Source: Paragorgia papillata (Eukaryota > Cnidaria > Anthozoa > Scleralcyonacea > Coralliidae). Taken from it: DNA of 64,000 bases. The stretch is from the NCBI GenBank assembly GCA_035771165.1, contig JAWNZC010000259.1, positions 605,501 to 669,500 on the forward strand, written 5' to 3'. The position numbers and the translations under genes are program-made. Below the pieces are notes generated by a model. That model did not search any database. It was not told where the DNA came from and saw only the letters and a program-made list of their open reading frames with translations. This document shows positions 22,627-64,000 of the stretch, piece by piece; position 1 is the first letter of the stretch; every line of letters starts with the position of its first letter.

Positions 22627-23397
22627 TTAGCATTTACAGACCTGGAGCGAGGGGAATTCGATGAAATATTACCCCAAGGGATGAAATATCCCGAGGGCGA
22701 AACCTAATTAGGGATATTTCATCTCGAGGGGTAATTTTTTGTGAAATAGCCCGAGCGAAGGGTCTATAATTGATATATTATACCAAAAAAGCTTAAATAA
22801 TTTTAATAAAGTTAACTTTTGTCAGCTTTTTATTGTCTGTTTCCATTCTGTTAATATGAAGTGTCGTCTCAAGGCTTCTAGATGCGTTCTTTGTTGCTCT
22901 CTTTTTATTTTCTGAATTCCTATTTTCTTGTAACCTAACAATCTTCTTGTCAATATCTGAATGTTCAGGCGAAACGTCAAACGTTTTCGTGTTCCGCCAT
23001 TGTTGACAGCTTCGTGAATCATGCATGCGTGGCATTCACGCGTGGTATACTCGACATTATACCCGCTAACATTATGCCCCGTTACAGCGGGGTATATCAT
23101 TTTAATTCTTGATTTTCATCTGGCGTCGCTGAGGCCATATTGGTGCACAGAAACAATGAAATGGCGGCCATATATTGGTGCACATGCCTTTATGATATGG
23201 GAATTTATGATATGGGGGTACGTACTCTATTCTTATTCAAACATTTCGTATTGTTTCACCACCACAACGGGGCCACCGAACGTGAGTGAAAACAATCCAC
23301 ACTATGAAGTCAGGGGTAATTCGATGATTAATTGACTGATCACGTGGTACAAATCAAGCTTTCTGACTGGACAATTTACAGATGAAGTATAATATTA
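22627..23397. mobile_element. Dispersed element D2, copy 1 (771 bp) with hairpin head
   Basis: The head is a complex hairpin (GAAATATTACCCC / complement) followed by a body shared with 47394-47969. Right end CACGTGGTACAAATCAAGCT then ATAATATTA. No coding frame; probably non-autonomous. Confidence 0.8.
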
Positions 23398-23412
23398 TAT
23401 ATGACCTTCTCA

Positions 23413-23522
23413 GGTCCCGTTTACACTAGAGCAAAAGTATCCGGATTCACATTGTTTTTCATCCTCATGGGAATAAAAAACAATGTGAATCCGGATACTT
23501 TTGCTCTAGTGTAAACGGGGCC
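23413..23522. mobile_element. 110-bp near-perfect palindromic MITE
   Basis: GGTCCCGTTTACACTAGAGC...GCTCTAGTGTAAACGGGGCC with TCA duplication (23410-23412, 23523-23525). It shares ends with the 420-bp element at 52292-52711. Confidence 0.88.
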
Positions 23523-23529
23523 TCAGATA

Positions 23530-23765
23530 ACTCGTTATGCACATGCATGTAATCAAACAAACTGAAATATCTAAAAAACAGAGTAAGGAAACCAAACACT
23601 GCATGCAAAAGATGTTACTTTGTATTTTAACTTAACTTTCACTGCTAGATTTCTCCCTTCGACTAGTAAAATCGTCTGGCGTTAGTCAGAGTAAAATAAT
23701 AACAATGAAAGAGTTAAGTGTTCTTTCAAATAAGACAAACTTAATTTTAGCGTCATAGGCACTTT
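23530..23765. repeat. Half copy of the 1872-2274 MITE family, interrupted
   Basis: AAACTGAAATATCTAAAAAA ... GACAAACTTAATTTTAGCGT CATAGGCACTTTAA. An insert of about 80 bp with GTCTGGCGTTAGTC splits it. Confidence 0.7.
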
Positions 23766-24361
23766 AATTTACCAAACTTCATCCTGCAGGTTCTTTATCC
23801 ACAGTTTCTCACACGCAGGTTTTTATTCTACCGAACATATTTCAAACTGTGTCATTGAATCTATTTTATACTGTTGAAAAGTCGGTTAAAAGTGCCATTT
23901 AAACGTAGCCTAAATTGCATGCAAGCTGTTAAATAATTTATGCTAATTAAAGTTACGACGGCGGCAAAGTTAAAATGCAAATGACATAAAGAACAGGTGT
24001 TAATTTATAAAAGATAATTGTTTTCGATGGGAAAAAGGGGGAGAAAATAAGTAAAATGTTTAACTTCCGTATACTTTCTAACGGAATTTGAATTTTATTG
24101 AAGGCTGTTTTGGAAGTTGTAAAGTTTTGGCCTTCTGGGAGTATTGTTTCAGAAAAGAGCTTTTAAGTAGTGTAAATTATTCATGATGTAGTTAATTGTT
24201 TTGATAAACGCGATGCCGTAATGGATGAGACTTGAAAGCTTTTGGAGGAAGTAATCAATTCCATCGGCGAAATGATTAATATTATATCGAACGTTCATAA
24301 CAACTAGTTTGGATTGTGTGTGTATATTAAACAAGCTAGAGAGTTTTGAAGTCGTTCTCCA
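23766..24361. promoter_or_regulatory. Proximal upstream region of the GluN1-like gene
   Basis: The 600 bp before the start codon contain no recognised mobile element, unlike the rest of the window, so core promoter and 5' UTR probably lie here (inference). No TATA box or motif is convincing enough to name. Confidence 0.35.
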
Positions 24362-54297
<29,936 letters not shown>

Positions 54298-54324
<27 letters not shown>

Positions 54325-54440
54325 CATTTGCATGCTAAAGTTGATTGACTTCTTTTTTGAGTTGACTAGTTGTCAAACTATCGAAAAATTTAAGGTGTTC
54401 AAATTTTCGATTTCTCGATTTCTGACAGCGTTTTCCAACA
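54298..54440 (+). mobile_element. Partial P1 MITE overlapping the GluN1 stop codon
   Basis: AGTGTCATGGAAAACAGCTC, then CATTTGCATGCTAAAGTTGA, GTCAAACTATC and GTTCAAATTTTCGA match the left half of 27829-28033 in order and orientation. It supplies the last ~7 codons and the TAA. Confidence 0.8.
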
Positions 54441-54480
54441 CGCTTCTAGCCACAAGTTTTGGTGGTGGAAGGTGGCAAGT

Positions 54481-54639
<159 letters not shown>

Positions 54640-54640
<1 letters not shown>

Positions 54641-54995
54641 ATTTAAGAGGGTAAACACTAAATAGTGTAAAACACCAATACACTTGTGGCCCTCAATCAA
54701 GAATATTTACAGTGTTCAAACAGTAAAATTAAACTACATACAATAAATTAAATGATTAAGACTACTATCAAAGCTAAAAATACAAAAACAAACTAAATCA
54801 ATTTATGGCTTAAAATGTGCAAATATACTTTCTGGTTTTCCAAAGACTGGTTTCTAAGAAAGTTTCTAAATGTTTTGACGGTCGGCAGTTTTCTCATGTT
54901 GATACACCAAAAGTTCTCCCACCTTCTGTCTTACGTTTAACAACAGAACGTAGTAAATTGAGATCACAATAACGTGTCGTCCTATAATATATTAT
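54640..54995 (-). mobile_element. LINE fragment D, 3' end
   Basis: - strand: MRKLPTVKTFRNFLRNQSLE, then NQKVYLHILSHKLI and a stop, a common LINE C-terminus, then a 3' UTR with AATAAAGG and the (TTAC)n tail. Confidence 0.8.
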
Positions 54996-56141
54996 AATGT
55001 AATTTACAATTCATACTGCATAAATTAGAGCATCGCATGTACAAACCATGAATAAATTGTCAGTGTGTTCAAGTACAACGGTCTAGGCTACATAGTGTGT
55101 GACGCAACCCGATAGTGACGCCTGATTTATCGTGAAAATGACTTCGTTACACTTGTTTTGGTTTTGTTTTTTTGTTTTTGTTTTGTTGGGTTGTTTTGTT
55201 TTTACCCATTATTTCCGCTGCAGCTCTGTCGCATTGCGAATTTTCTCCCCATACCTTAATAGCGATGCGATATTGCTGCAGTGTGAAATAGAATACAATG
55301 GCATATCTGTAAAAATTAACAAAGAAAATGGTTGCTTTTCATTAGGCCGTGTTGTATATGGTACATGTAGCTATGTATAAATATATAAAAATATCTAAAA
55401 GGTTAAACTATTACAAATTATTTACAAAATATATAAAAACATTAAAATATAAAAACATATAATGTAAATAAATCAAATCACTTTGGGATATTTGCTCTGA
55501 CTTAAGGCGGATTTCCAGTCCTCGCACGAAGTAACTCGTAGCTCGCTGTGAGCACTCGCAAGCTCGCTGCTGTTGGAAATATTGAACCATATTTTACTCG
55601 CGGAGAGTACTCGCGGTAAATAAACCGATCAAAACAAATTATGCCAACATTTCAAACTCGTTTGTAGTTCATGAGGAAACAGTCAAAACTGCACAGAGGA
55701 AATCATTACCGTGTCGATGGTTAAATTGCATGGGTACTGAAGGAGAAATTCAAACTAATCGAACTTTCAGCTCGATTTCCCTTAAAATGCGAAAAATACC
55801 GATGTGTTTGAGATGCTATATCAAACACTCAGAAGAGTGCTTCATCATATATATCTCAATGTTGTGCGTTAAGTATATTTCAAAATAAATCTAAAATTTT
55901 GTAACACTTGTGAGAAGTCAATTTCCTGTTTATTTGTAATATTATTTCAAACAGCGGTTCGCACATTTTGGACATTTTAACAAGTTTAATAAAACGCAGA
56001 ATCTTGAACTATACATCAAATGAAAGCTCATTCAACATCTAACAACATATGTACACAATATACTTCAACGATATGTAGTTCTGAAATTACTAGCCATCTT
56101 GTTCCACAACTGACAAGATACCGCACCGCTTTCTTGAATAC
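54996..56141. other. Intergenic, with an inverted partner at 63637-63838
   Basis: 55847-56082 (CAATGTTGTGCGTTAA; AACTATACATCAAATGAAAG) is the approximate complement of 63637-63838. No gene seen. Confidence 0.6.
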
Positions 56142-57046
56142 TTAACAGTTATACCATGAGCTCGAGTTGTATATGAGCTCATAGCCAACGAGGCGCTTCG
56201 CCGAGTTGGCTATTAGTTCGTATACAACGAGAGTGAATGGTATAACTGTTTTATTATATAGCCAAGCACTGTACAAGAGACAAAATTACAGCGACATTTT
56301 TGAAACAACAAACTTCCGACATAGGCAACTAATACTTCCGCCATGCGTAATGATGCATTCACATAGAGTTTCTCGCTGAGCTGTTCGGTAAACAGCTTCG
56401 AAATATTGTATAAATGTTGCTCGAGAGGCAAAAAATGTTAAGCAGATCAACAAAAAAGATTAAAAGGTACCTTTATGAAGTCAAAAGGTGGGTCAGTTGT
56501 TTATATTAGCGTTGCTGTCGTGAAAAAGGTTTTGATTTCATGCAAAAATGAAACTGAAACACCTTCGGCAGTGAAACTAAATTATGTAGTTGGTTGTTTT
56601 TGAAAAAGAACATGCTTTTTACTACTCCAAATGCTTATCTAAATAAAAAAAAGTCTCTTTACTGGTAATCTCCTACGAAATGTGTGTTGTAAGCTTGATT
56701 TTAACCGCGAGTTTCTTTGTTTGGCAACAAATTAATATCAACCTGTTAATTTAGTCGGGTTTTTGAAGTAAAAAGACGTACTTTTTAGGTGAATTTTACC
56801 ATTTAACATGCTAAATTGTGTATTTGTTAATGTATTTTTACACAATGTTGTTTTTTTATACATTGGTTTGAGGGTGTTGATGTTTTTCTTATAAAAATCC
56901 GTCAATTTCAACTCTTTTCGGCAGTCTAAAAAAACATGCCGCCATCTTGTTTTTCCTCTACTAGTAGGATATGAGCTGATAGCCTGGTAGTAGGGAACCA
57001 ATCAGATTACGCAAAAGCTCATATCCGATAGCATGCTATATAATAA
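56142..57046. mobile_element. Element D3, copy 1 (905 bp): hairpin head plus TIR body
   Basis: Nested hairpin 56142-56250 (AACAGTTATACCATGAGCTC...) then a body bounded by TTATTATATAGC (56251 region) and GCTATATAATAA (57046). Copy 2 is 60184-61063, highly similar. Confidence 0.85.
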
Positions 57047-57565
57047 CACCGAATACTTGCTGTTCAACTGCTGTTTGGTTCCAGACGTTTCGTTCTTGCC
57101 AAGTTTCAGTCGCCAGATAAAATTTAAAACCCCTCAAGGCTTTCGAAAGAACAAGGAATACAGATTTTCAAATGTCCCTTGATATAATTAAACCACTTTC
57201 AATTATTCAACCAATGAAATGTCGATTTCAAACAGATTATTCCAGAGCCTTCGTTTGCGCGGCCCGCGCAAAGCCTCTGCTTTGGGAACGAGATTGGCAC
57301 GCGTAGTATTGTTTTTTGAGTAGTAGCCTTCCAGATTGGGACGCAGCTTACTGATTGGACGAGATGCTGATTGTTGACGTACAACCATATATTAATAGAC
57401 TGCTGTTAATTTGTAAAATATTAAGTGCATTTGTGTCTGAAAGATATTTCCATCAAGTAAATATTTTTAATATCTTTGATCATTTATCAAGGGTTGTACG
57501 AACCGTATTAAAATCATATTATTAGGATAGACCCAGATCGATAGACCCGAATCGTTTTGAAACGA
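57047..57565. other. Intergenic, nothing recognised
   Basis: AT-rich DNA between element D3 and the hammerhead-like relic. No gene, RNA or named repeat identified. Confidence 0.5.
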
Positions 57566-57603
57566 AATACTGACGTTTCGAGGGGAGTCCTTCATCAAAG
57601 TAA
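57566..57603 (-). ncRNA. Hammerhead-like motif, degenerate
   Basis: - strand: ACT / AGT helix I, TTGATGA (C3 changed to T), GG..CC helix II, GAAA, minimal helix III A-CG-T and cleavage triplet GTC. One core substitution predicts inactivity. Confidence 0.5.
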
Positions 57604-57935
57604 ATACTCTGGTGAAGAGCTTTGCTGAAATGTCAGCATTTCAGATTCGTTCCAAAAATTTCACCACCTTTTCGCTTTGCCACGGTTGTTAAACACTTTA
57701 GTGTGAAAGCAAATCGCCCTCTCATAGATAAGTCAATTAATTGAAAATTTTGTATCAAAGGACAACTTCCCCCGATTGAGAAAATATTATTTCTATAAAA
57801 CAAACGATAAGGTTCGAAACACCATTCGCCTGCACAGGTTTTTGTACCGGCCAGGACTGATGGCATTTACGGATTTACCAAATTCAACAGTTGTGAATAG
57901 CAAACCGATAGCAGTATTAAATCTTGCATGCCTAT

Positions 57936-58159
57936 CCAGTCTCTGAATACTTCCCCCTGTTTGGTCGTCTTATAAGTGACGTTGTCCGCTTATTCCTTTG
58001 GTGTGATGGTTTTCGCGCCAATTTTTGGACGACTGGACGACAGACTTCGAGCTACCAAAACCATCCTCGTGCTATCCGCTGTGATTAAATTTCTTGCAAA
58101 TCTACTCTACTCGATTCCAGTCTCTGAATACTTCCCCCTGTTTGGTCGTCTTATAAGTG
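57936..58159. repeat. 43-bp displaced duplication in the MFS pseudogene
   Basis: CCAGTCTCTGAATACTTCCC...ATAAGTG occurs at 57936-57978 and identically at 58117-58159, 181 bp apart. The first copy sits where the missing 5' coding part should be. Confidence 0.93.
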
Positions 58160-59101
58160 GAATAGCCGGGGGGTCAGTTGGAGTTCTGTATGGTCTGATA
58201 GCAAAACACACAGACGACGAAAATCGCGCCAATGCATTCCTAATTTTTGAAACATCGCTCCGACGATTGGTAGTTTTGTGACGTTCGACGCTAATATTTT
58301 CGGCTGGAAGATTGGACCAGCAAATTCTCCGGGGTTCATTTTGGCAATCTTTTGGTTTTTCATGATTTTTCTCACGCTTTGTATACCAAGAAATCTGGGA
58401 CACGAATATTCGTTTTCTAGTTGCCAAGAAATCCAGTTGGATTCGAAAAACGACGATGGAGTCGACTCGGAACCGAAACCGAAACCGAACAATCCACTCA
58501 AGCAAATCGATTCAAAAATTTCTTGTTTGTATTTCATGGCATTCGAGGTCTTTTTAGTCTCCTGTATCGTTTCGTTTTACACGCCGTTAATAGCAGTATA
58601 TCTTCTCAACTTGAAGCTTATCCACGTAAAAGTGCTGTTTTTGAACGGAATGCTGGCCGTTCTTATTGGCTATTTGGCTAACTACCTCGTATTGGAGTAC
58701 GTATCTGAAATTAACCTGATCGTCGTTTGGCTTGCTTTGCAAATCTTTCCAATTATTTTAATGTACTATTTTGCCCTCACGTGGAACAATGCCAATCCAG
58801 TGTTCGAGCCTTATCTTCTCTTGCTCTTTATCTTCTTGGTCTCATACTAAGCTTTAACTATCCCCTTATTTCCTCTTTTCTGTCCAAAGTAACGGACTTC
58901 AACCACTCAGGCTTCTATCAGAGTCTATCTTCTACTGTTGTTCATTTTTCAACTGTTTCCAGTCGTTTGATAGCAGGTCTAACCTTCACGAAGACATTAA
59001 TGACGTCCACATGTATCGGGCTTACTTGTGTTTGGATTTTCCAAGTCGTCTGGTTTTCTGGGGAATATCCAAAACTTATAAAGGTACCATATAAAACTTA
59101 A
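57979..59101 (+). pseudogene. MFSD8-like major facilitator transporter pseudogene
   Basis: Frame 1 reads TLSAYSFGVMVFAPIFGRLD then LFGRLISGIAGGSVGVLYGL, an MFS TM2-TM4 segment with a loop-2/3-like motif. A frameshift near 58262 leads to DANIFGWKIGPANSPGFILA and a long hydrophobic frame (58278-58850). A second frameshift near 58832 leads to LSFNYPLISSFLSKVTDFNH, SSRLIAGLTFTK and the final helix. The order matches MFSD8/CLN7-like lysosomal transporters. There are no introns and the first helix is missing, so it may be a processed copy. The family is clear; the exact orthologue is inference. Confidence 0.75.
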
Positions 59102-59409
59102 ACGTACGAAAAAACAAACAAACGAACGAAGTTACAAGCAGAACTACTAACACTGTTAAAGGGCGGTTCCCTGTGCAAACGAACGAACAAACGAACGAAC
59201 TTACAAGCAGATGTAGTATAGAATTTTAGCAATCTAAAGAATTTCAGAAAGATAAAGAATTTCAGAAATTTTAGGGAATGAAGAAATTTAGGACTGTTAA
59301 AGAATTTCAAGAACTTTTAAGCATTTTAAGCGTTTTCGTTGCTTGAGAAACTGCCAAAAAGTTAGATTATCATTTTTTGACTTTTGTTCAAAGCTTTTTA
59401 CATGTTGAC
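59102..59409. other. Non-coding with (AACG)-like repeat
   Basis: Two blocks of AACGAACGAA with TTACAAGCAGA (59110-59150, 59178-59215), then AAGAATTTCAG-like short repeats. Confidence 0.6.
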
Positions 59410-59423
59410 TGATTTTGGACATG

Positions 59424-59790
59424 AAACACCAACAATATGAACAACATCAACAACAAGAGCAACAAGATCCAGTACAACAAGAGCGCCAGCAACAACTACA
59501 ACAACAACATCAACAACAACAGCGACATCGAATTAACGACAGCAAAAAGAACAAGAAGAGTGCAACAACAAGCACAACACCAACAGAAATAGCGGTAGAC
59601 ACGCGTTACAACAACGACTACAACAACAACAACAACAACAACAACAACCGCCACCACGACCACCACGACGACGACAACAACAACGACAACGACGAAAACT
59701 ACAACAATTACAGCAACAACAACAACAACAACAACAACAACAAGACCAACAATAAACCAGCACACCACTAACAACAACAGCGGCAGCAAC
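59424..59790. repeat. (CAA)n-rich imperfect microsatellite
   Basis: CAACAA with CAG, CGA, CCA interruptions over ~360 bp. Open frames on both strands are low-complexity only. Confidence 0.93.
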
Positions 59791-60183
59791 GTAACGATGG
59801 CAACGATGACAATAAAATTTGGACAACATCGCTAATAGCACAGGGCAACCCCTTTTCCTAATTTTTTTTTGTGTTTTTCTAATTTAATTATTTTTTCTAT
59901 AGGCAAAGAAATCAACGTGCTAATGGCTAGCGCGTCGAATGCCTCTTATTATTGCTGGTGTACGAGGAATTATTTCTCCTTATAATTTATTAATATGTTT
60001 TTAAAAGATTTAATACCTACTCGGTTGTATTATTATTTTATTAATCCCCGAGCCCGGGCGTAGGGCCGAAGGCCCGGAGCCCGGTGAGGGTGCTAATCTC
60101 GACATGCGTGTAGTCCACTTTACACGCGTGGAGAAAAAGCGAGGGAGACGAAATCTGGAAATAGTTTATATATATATATATAT
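59791..60183. other. Unassigned intergenic
   Basis: Includes a short GC-rich palindrome near 60050-60085 (CCCGAGCCCGGGCG.. GGAGCCCGG). No gene seen. Confidence 0.5.
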
Positions 60184-61063
60184 TTAACAGTTATACCATG
60201 AGCTCGAGTCGTATATGAGCTCATAGCCAACGAGGCGCTTGACGAGAGCGAATGGTATAACTGTTTTATTATATAGCCAAGCACTGTACAAGAGACCAAA
60301 ATTACAGCGAAATGTTTGAAACAACAAACTTCCGGCATAGGCAACTAATACTTCCGCCATGCGTAATGATGCATTGATTGCATTCACACAGAGTTTCTCG
60401 CGCTGAGCTGTTCGGTAAACAGCTTCGAAATGTTGTATAAATGTTACTCGAGAGGCTAAAAATGTGTTAAGCAGATCAACAAAAAGGTACCTTTATGAAG
60501 TCAAAAGGTGGGTGAGTTGTTTATATTAGCGTTGCTGTCGTGAAAAAAGTTTTGGTTTCATGCAAAAATGAAACTGAAACACCTTCGGCAGTGAAACTAA
60601 ATTACTTAGTTGGTTGTTTTTGAAAAAGAACATGCTTTTTACTACTCCAAATGCTTATCTAAATAAAAAAAGTCTCTTTACTGATGATCTCCTACGAAAT
60701 GTGTGTTGTAAGCTTGATTTTAACCGTGAGTTTCTTTGTTTGGCAACAAATTAATATCAACCCGCTAATTTAGTCGTGTTTCTGAAGTAAAAAGGTGAAT
60801 TTTAGGTGAATTTTACCATTTGACATGCTAAATTGTGTATTTGTTAATGTATTTTTACACAATGTTGTTTTTTTATACATTGGTTTGAGGGTGTTGATGT
60901 TTTTCTGTATAAAAATCCGTCAATTTCAACTCTTTTCGGCAGTTTAAAAAACATGCCGCCATCTTGTTTTTCCTCTACTAGCAGGATATGAGCTGATAGC
61001 CTAGTAGTAGGGAACCAATCAGATTACGCAAAAGCTCATATCCGATAGCATGCTATATAATAA
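60184..61063. mobile_element. Element D3, copy 2 (880 bp)
   Basis: Highly similar to 56142-57046, but the head hairpin lacks ~28 bp (TTCGCCGAGTTGGC..). Same ends TTAACAGTTATACC and GCTATATAATAA. Confidence 0.88.
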
Positions 61064-61068
61064 ATATA

Positions 61069-61566
61069 TTTAGCATATACCTCGCAGGTGAATAGTGCTT
61101 TTCAAGCAATCTGATTGGTTCCTCTAGCTCGGGATATCCTGCACTATTCACCTGCGGGCAAAACAAAATGGCGGCCAGTTTTGCTTTGTTTACCGGAAGC
61201 AGGAGATTTTGTTGTTAAACAGAATCACGAAAAAAGTCAACAAAATTAAGTAGAAGAGTGTCCACAGGTATGTTTCTTTACAATTTTCTAGCCATTAATA
61301 TATTCAAAAGTTGTAAAAACTGTTTTGTCGACAAGTGCTAGCCAAGTGCCCAAGTTGCTACTAAAGCGGCCGTGTCTTGACAGTCTTGTATAAAATACCG
61401 AAAAATGTAAGAATGTTAAACTTATTATTATTTCATTTGAGGTATATGCTAAAACAATTATTCACCTCAGTGTCGGTGAATAGTGTGGATATTCACCTCG
61501 CCGAAGCGGCTCGGTGAATATCCAGCACTATTCACCTCCACTTCGGTGAATAATTGTTAAATATAT
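61069..61566. mobile_element. Hairpin-plus-TIR element, same architecture as D3
   Basis: TIR TTTAGCATATACCTC (61069) and complement (61439-61453), then a nested hairpin AACAATTATTCACCTC...GGTGAATAATTGTT (61455-61560) with repeated GGTGAATA units. Confidence 0.8.
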
Positions 61567-62689
61567 ATGTATGGCACGGTGTCACGCGGTAAGAATAGTT
61601 GGACACTGGTGACTAGCGACGAAGAAAACTATAAACTCTCAAACAAATAGTGTTTTGCTTTCGTTTATTTAAACGAAACGAAATGAAATGGAGCACGAAG
61701 AAAAGGATACAAACAACCCGTTTAATATATCTTGAAGAGAAACCAGAGAACTTGAAGAAACCAAACGCCGTATGGTAAACAAAAACTCGATCTGCAGTGT
61801 ATGTAGCCCTGGTTTGAAGACACTCCGTGAGTCCATGGTCAAATCATCTTAAAGTGGTTAACGGTAGGATTCTTGTTGTTTTCAAGTTTTCGCTTAACCT
61901 AAACAATATTCAGCTTCACGTTTTCGTGCTTTCCCTTTGCTCATCCAAACCATAAGTCAGCTTAACTAAAGCTAACTTAAAACACTACCTTTAAGGCTTA
62001 TAAGCCTTTTTATTATTAAAAATACTCATGGGCTTTGTTGGTTTTCTTGGCTGTGTTTCGACTGAAACGTTGTCTTTTGAATTCTTCTTTCTGGAATCCG
62101 ATTCTACAGAATTGTTTTTATCTCAGACTCTAATATAAATGTAATTTCTGAGCTGTTAATTACTTTTAATACTGCCTTTGCAAAATGTACATGCATAGAG
62201 AAGCCATTTAAAGGCTTGCTAAAATTAATCCCTTTTGAAACCTCCTAAAAACAATATATTATTTACAACCAGAATTTAATAATGAAATCTAAATTTTGCT
62301 TTGATATGTTCAACTTTCATTAAATGATTTAAATCAGTTTTCTCATCCTATCGACCTATCCATAAATTGTATAATTTAATATCCCAAGGATTTAACATCA
62401 TTTGTTTTTATATCTGTTTGTTTTTGTATTGGCTGTATATTAGGAGTGCATATTTTAATCAGGGGGTGGGTGGGTGTTTTAAAAAAGAATGTAAAAGCGG
62501 GCGAGGGGTTGTTGCATTCATGTATTTCTAGTATATATCTATTTTCGTGACCGGTCTGGGACGTGAAATCCAGCAATTTGATTACACCCTGAGCGGTCCG
62601 GATATGCCGTTCCGGACCGCTGACAGTTGCAGACAGTGATGAGAATTTTATAAACAAAATGAAAATCGTGTATATGCAACCGACGAGAT
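61567..62689. other. Unassigned intergenic
   Basis: No gene or named element recognised. A small inverted GAACGGCATATCCGGACCGC / GCGGTCCGGATATGCCGTTC palindrome lies near 62590-62625. Confidence 0.5.
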
Positions 62690-63215
62690 ATACGTTCGAT
62701 GGACGTACTAAACAGTTTACAATGGGATACCCTCCAAATTAGACGTGCAGGAGTAAAGGGCACTCTAGTCTTTAAAATCCTAAATGGGCAATCCGCCCCG
62801 TGCTTAAAGATATTAATAAATCTCGAAACTGTTCTAGCACTTCCAAAGCCAAACACTAATTTTCTCAAGCGTAGCTTTAAATATAGTGGTTCAATGCTGT
62901 GGAATAATTTACCAACTAAGGCAAAAAAGGCAACGTCACTTTATGAATTTAAGAATAGGCTTGCCACCTTGCCTATTGCTGAAATATGCTGACCCGCAGG
63001 TTGCTTTAATACTTAGTTTTTAGACTATATTTCAGATTTACATTACGCTACATTACTTGTTAGTTAGTTGGTTGGTTGGTTAGGTAGTTTGTTTGTTTGT
63101 TATTTAGTTAGTTTTTAGGTAGGTAAGTTTAAATATATGCACCTCCTGGAAATCAACTTATATTATAAGTTGTGTGAGGCCAGCGTATTAAAATAAAGAT
63201 GATGTATGTATATAT
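62690..63215 (+). mobile_element. LINE fragment E, 3' end
   Basis: The frame 62699-62992 reads MDVLNSLQWDTLQIRRAGVK, then FKYSGSMLWNNLPTKAKKAT and SLYEFKNRLATL, a standard LINE C-terminus, and then a 3' UTR ending AATAAAGATGATGTATGTAT. 5'-truncated. Confidence 0.88.
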
Positions 63216-63345
63216 CAACAACGAGTTTGAGTGTTTCATCAGGGGATCTAAACACGAGAAAACATGATCGGATGAAAGCACGAGGCCGAAGGCCGAGTCC
63301 CCAATGAAACACGATAAACGAGTTGTTGATATGGCAGCTCAATCG
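63213..63345. repeat. Hairpin element
   Basis: ATATCAACAACGAGTTTGAG and complement CGAGTTGTTGATAT, with GTGTTTCAT / ATGAAACAC inside and GAGGCCGAAGGCC at the loop. Confidence 0.75.
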
Positions 63346-64000
63346 AGCGATTTCAATTGGAAAATGCAATTAAAATACACCCTCGTGAGATTTTATTCAT
63401 GAGTGTGTGTAAAATTTATTCATGTAGCAACTTGTTATTTTGCATAGATAATTGAGATCTTAAGAATTAGATGAACACCGGTTTTCATCTAATATCTTGG
63501 GTGGTATACGATTTTACTGGCGTATCCAACTTCCGAATCAGGTGATTGAATGAACTATTGTAATTGGCTGATTATCTCATGAATTATTAATGAGTTTGAG
63601 ATGCATGGATAATAACAGTTTCAGAACTACTCATTGTTGAAGTATATCGTGCAGGTATATTGTTAGCTATTTTTTAAGCTTTCGTTTGATGTATAGTTCA
63701 AGGTTCCATGTTATGTGAAATGTCTAAATGTTCGTAACATTGTTCGTAATAATACAGCAGCTTCTCACAAGTATTATATAATTTCAGATGGGTTTTTTAT
63801 TCAAGTAATTAACGCACAACCTTGAGCAATATGTCAAACGAAAGAAATTGAAAAATGAGTTATTTATAAGTTTATAACTATACACAATTAAAAATGCTAT
63901 TTGGAGTAGAAAGTTCAGGATTCTAGCTAAACGGAAAGTACTTTAAAATTGAGGAAACATCTGCTATTTTGGTTTAGTTCACAGGAAATATGGTGGCAAA
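63346..64000. other. Unassigned; inverted partner of 55847-56082
   Basis: 63637-63838 is the approximate complement of 55847-56082. No gene seen to the window end. Confidence 0.5.

Noticed and set aside
57979..59101. Functional MFS transporter gene
   Set aside because: Two frameshifts without splice signals, missing first helix and a displaced duplication indicate a pseudogene.

Overview
The window is eukaryotic DNA from an intron-rich, AT-rich, transposon-dense animal genome. The repeat set (CR1/L2/jockey-type LINEs, BEL/Pao, Penelope-like remnants, Harbinger-, hAT-, Mutator- and Tc1-type MITEs, tRNA- and 5S-derived SINEs) together with a GluN1-type NMDA receptor gene fits a cnidarian, most likely an anthozoan such as a stony coral. 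The species assignment is inference; the gene and element calls rest on the sequence.

Only one intact protein-coding gene is evident: an NMDA-type ionotropic glutamate receptor subunit of the GluN1 (GRIN1) class on the + strand, 24362-54324. I reconstructed 14 exons with GT-AG introns and consistent phases, giving a 914-residue protein. It contains a signal peptide, amino-terminal domain, split ligand-binding domain, M1, pore loop with the N-site Asn, M3 with the SYTANLAAF gate, M4 and a short tail. Exon 3 (101 bp) has no ATG-initiated reading frame of its own and was placed by homology and phase. The 13 introns hold dozens of insertions, including a canonical hammerhead ribozyme motif on the antisense strand of intron 3.

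Layout. 1-2560: foldback elements of one MITE family and unassigned DNA. 2923-13115: an old LINE on the - strand (ORF1, endonuclease, RT, C-terminal domain) broken by at least five nested DNA elements, two of them with clear target-site duplications. 13295-16160: two further - strand LINE fragments. 16161-18800: tandem and dispersed repeats and a RecQ-like helicase fragment. 18840-22040: decayed BEL/Pao element on the - strand carrying a MITE with a 9-bp duplication. 22398-23765: dispersed repeats. 24362-54324: the GluN1-like gene. 54485-57620: (TAAG)n, a LINE 3' end, a duplicated ~0.9-kb element and a hammerhead-like relic. 57979-59101: frameshifted MFSD8-like transporter pseudogene. 59410-64000: CAA-rich repeat, second copy of the 0.9-kb element, hairpin elements and a + strand LINE 3' end.

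The notable theme is hammerhead ribozyme cores: one intact motif (30841-30881) and six degenerate ones (2763, 36901, 37196, 44603, 44868, 57566). Four of them sit on the opposed arms of two foldback structures, one of which also encodes a Penelope-like C-terminal peptide. A second theme is inverted repeat pairs flanking GluN1 exons 3-5, and a transposon-derived stop codon at the gene's 3' end.
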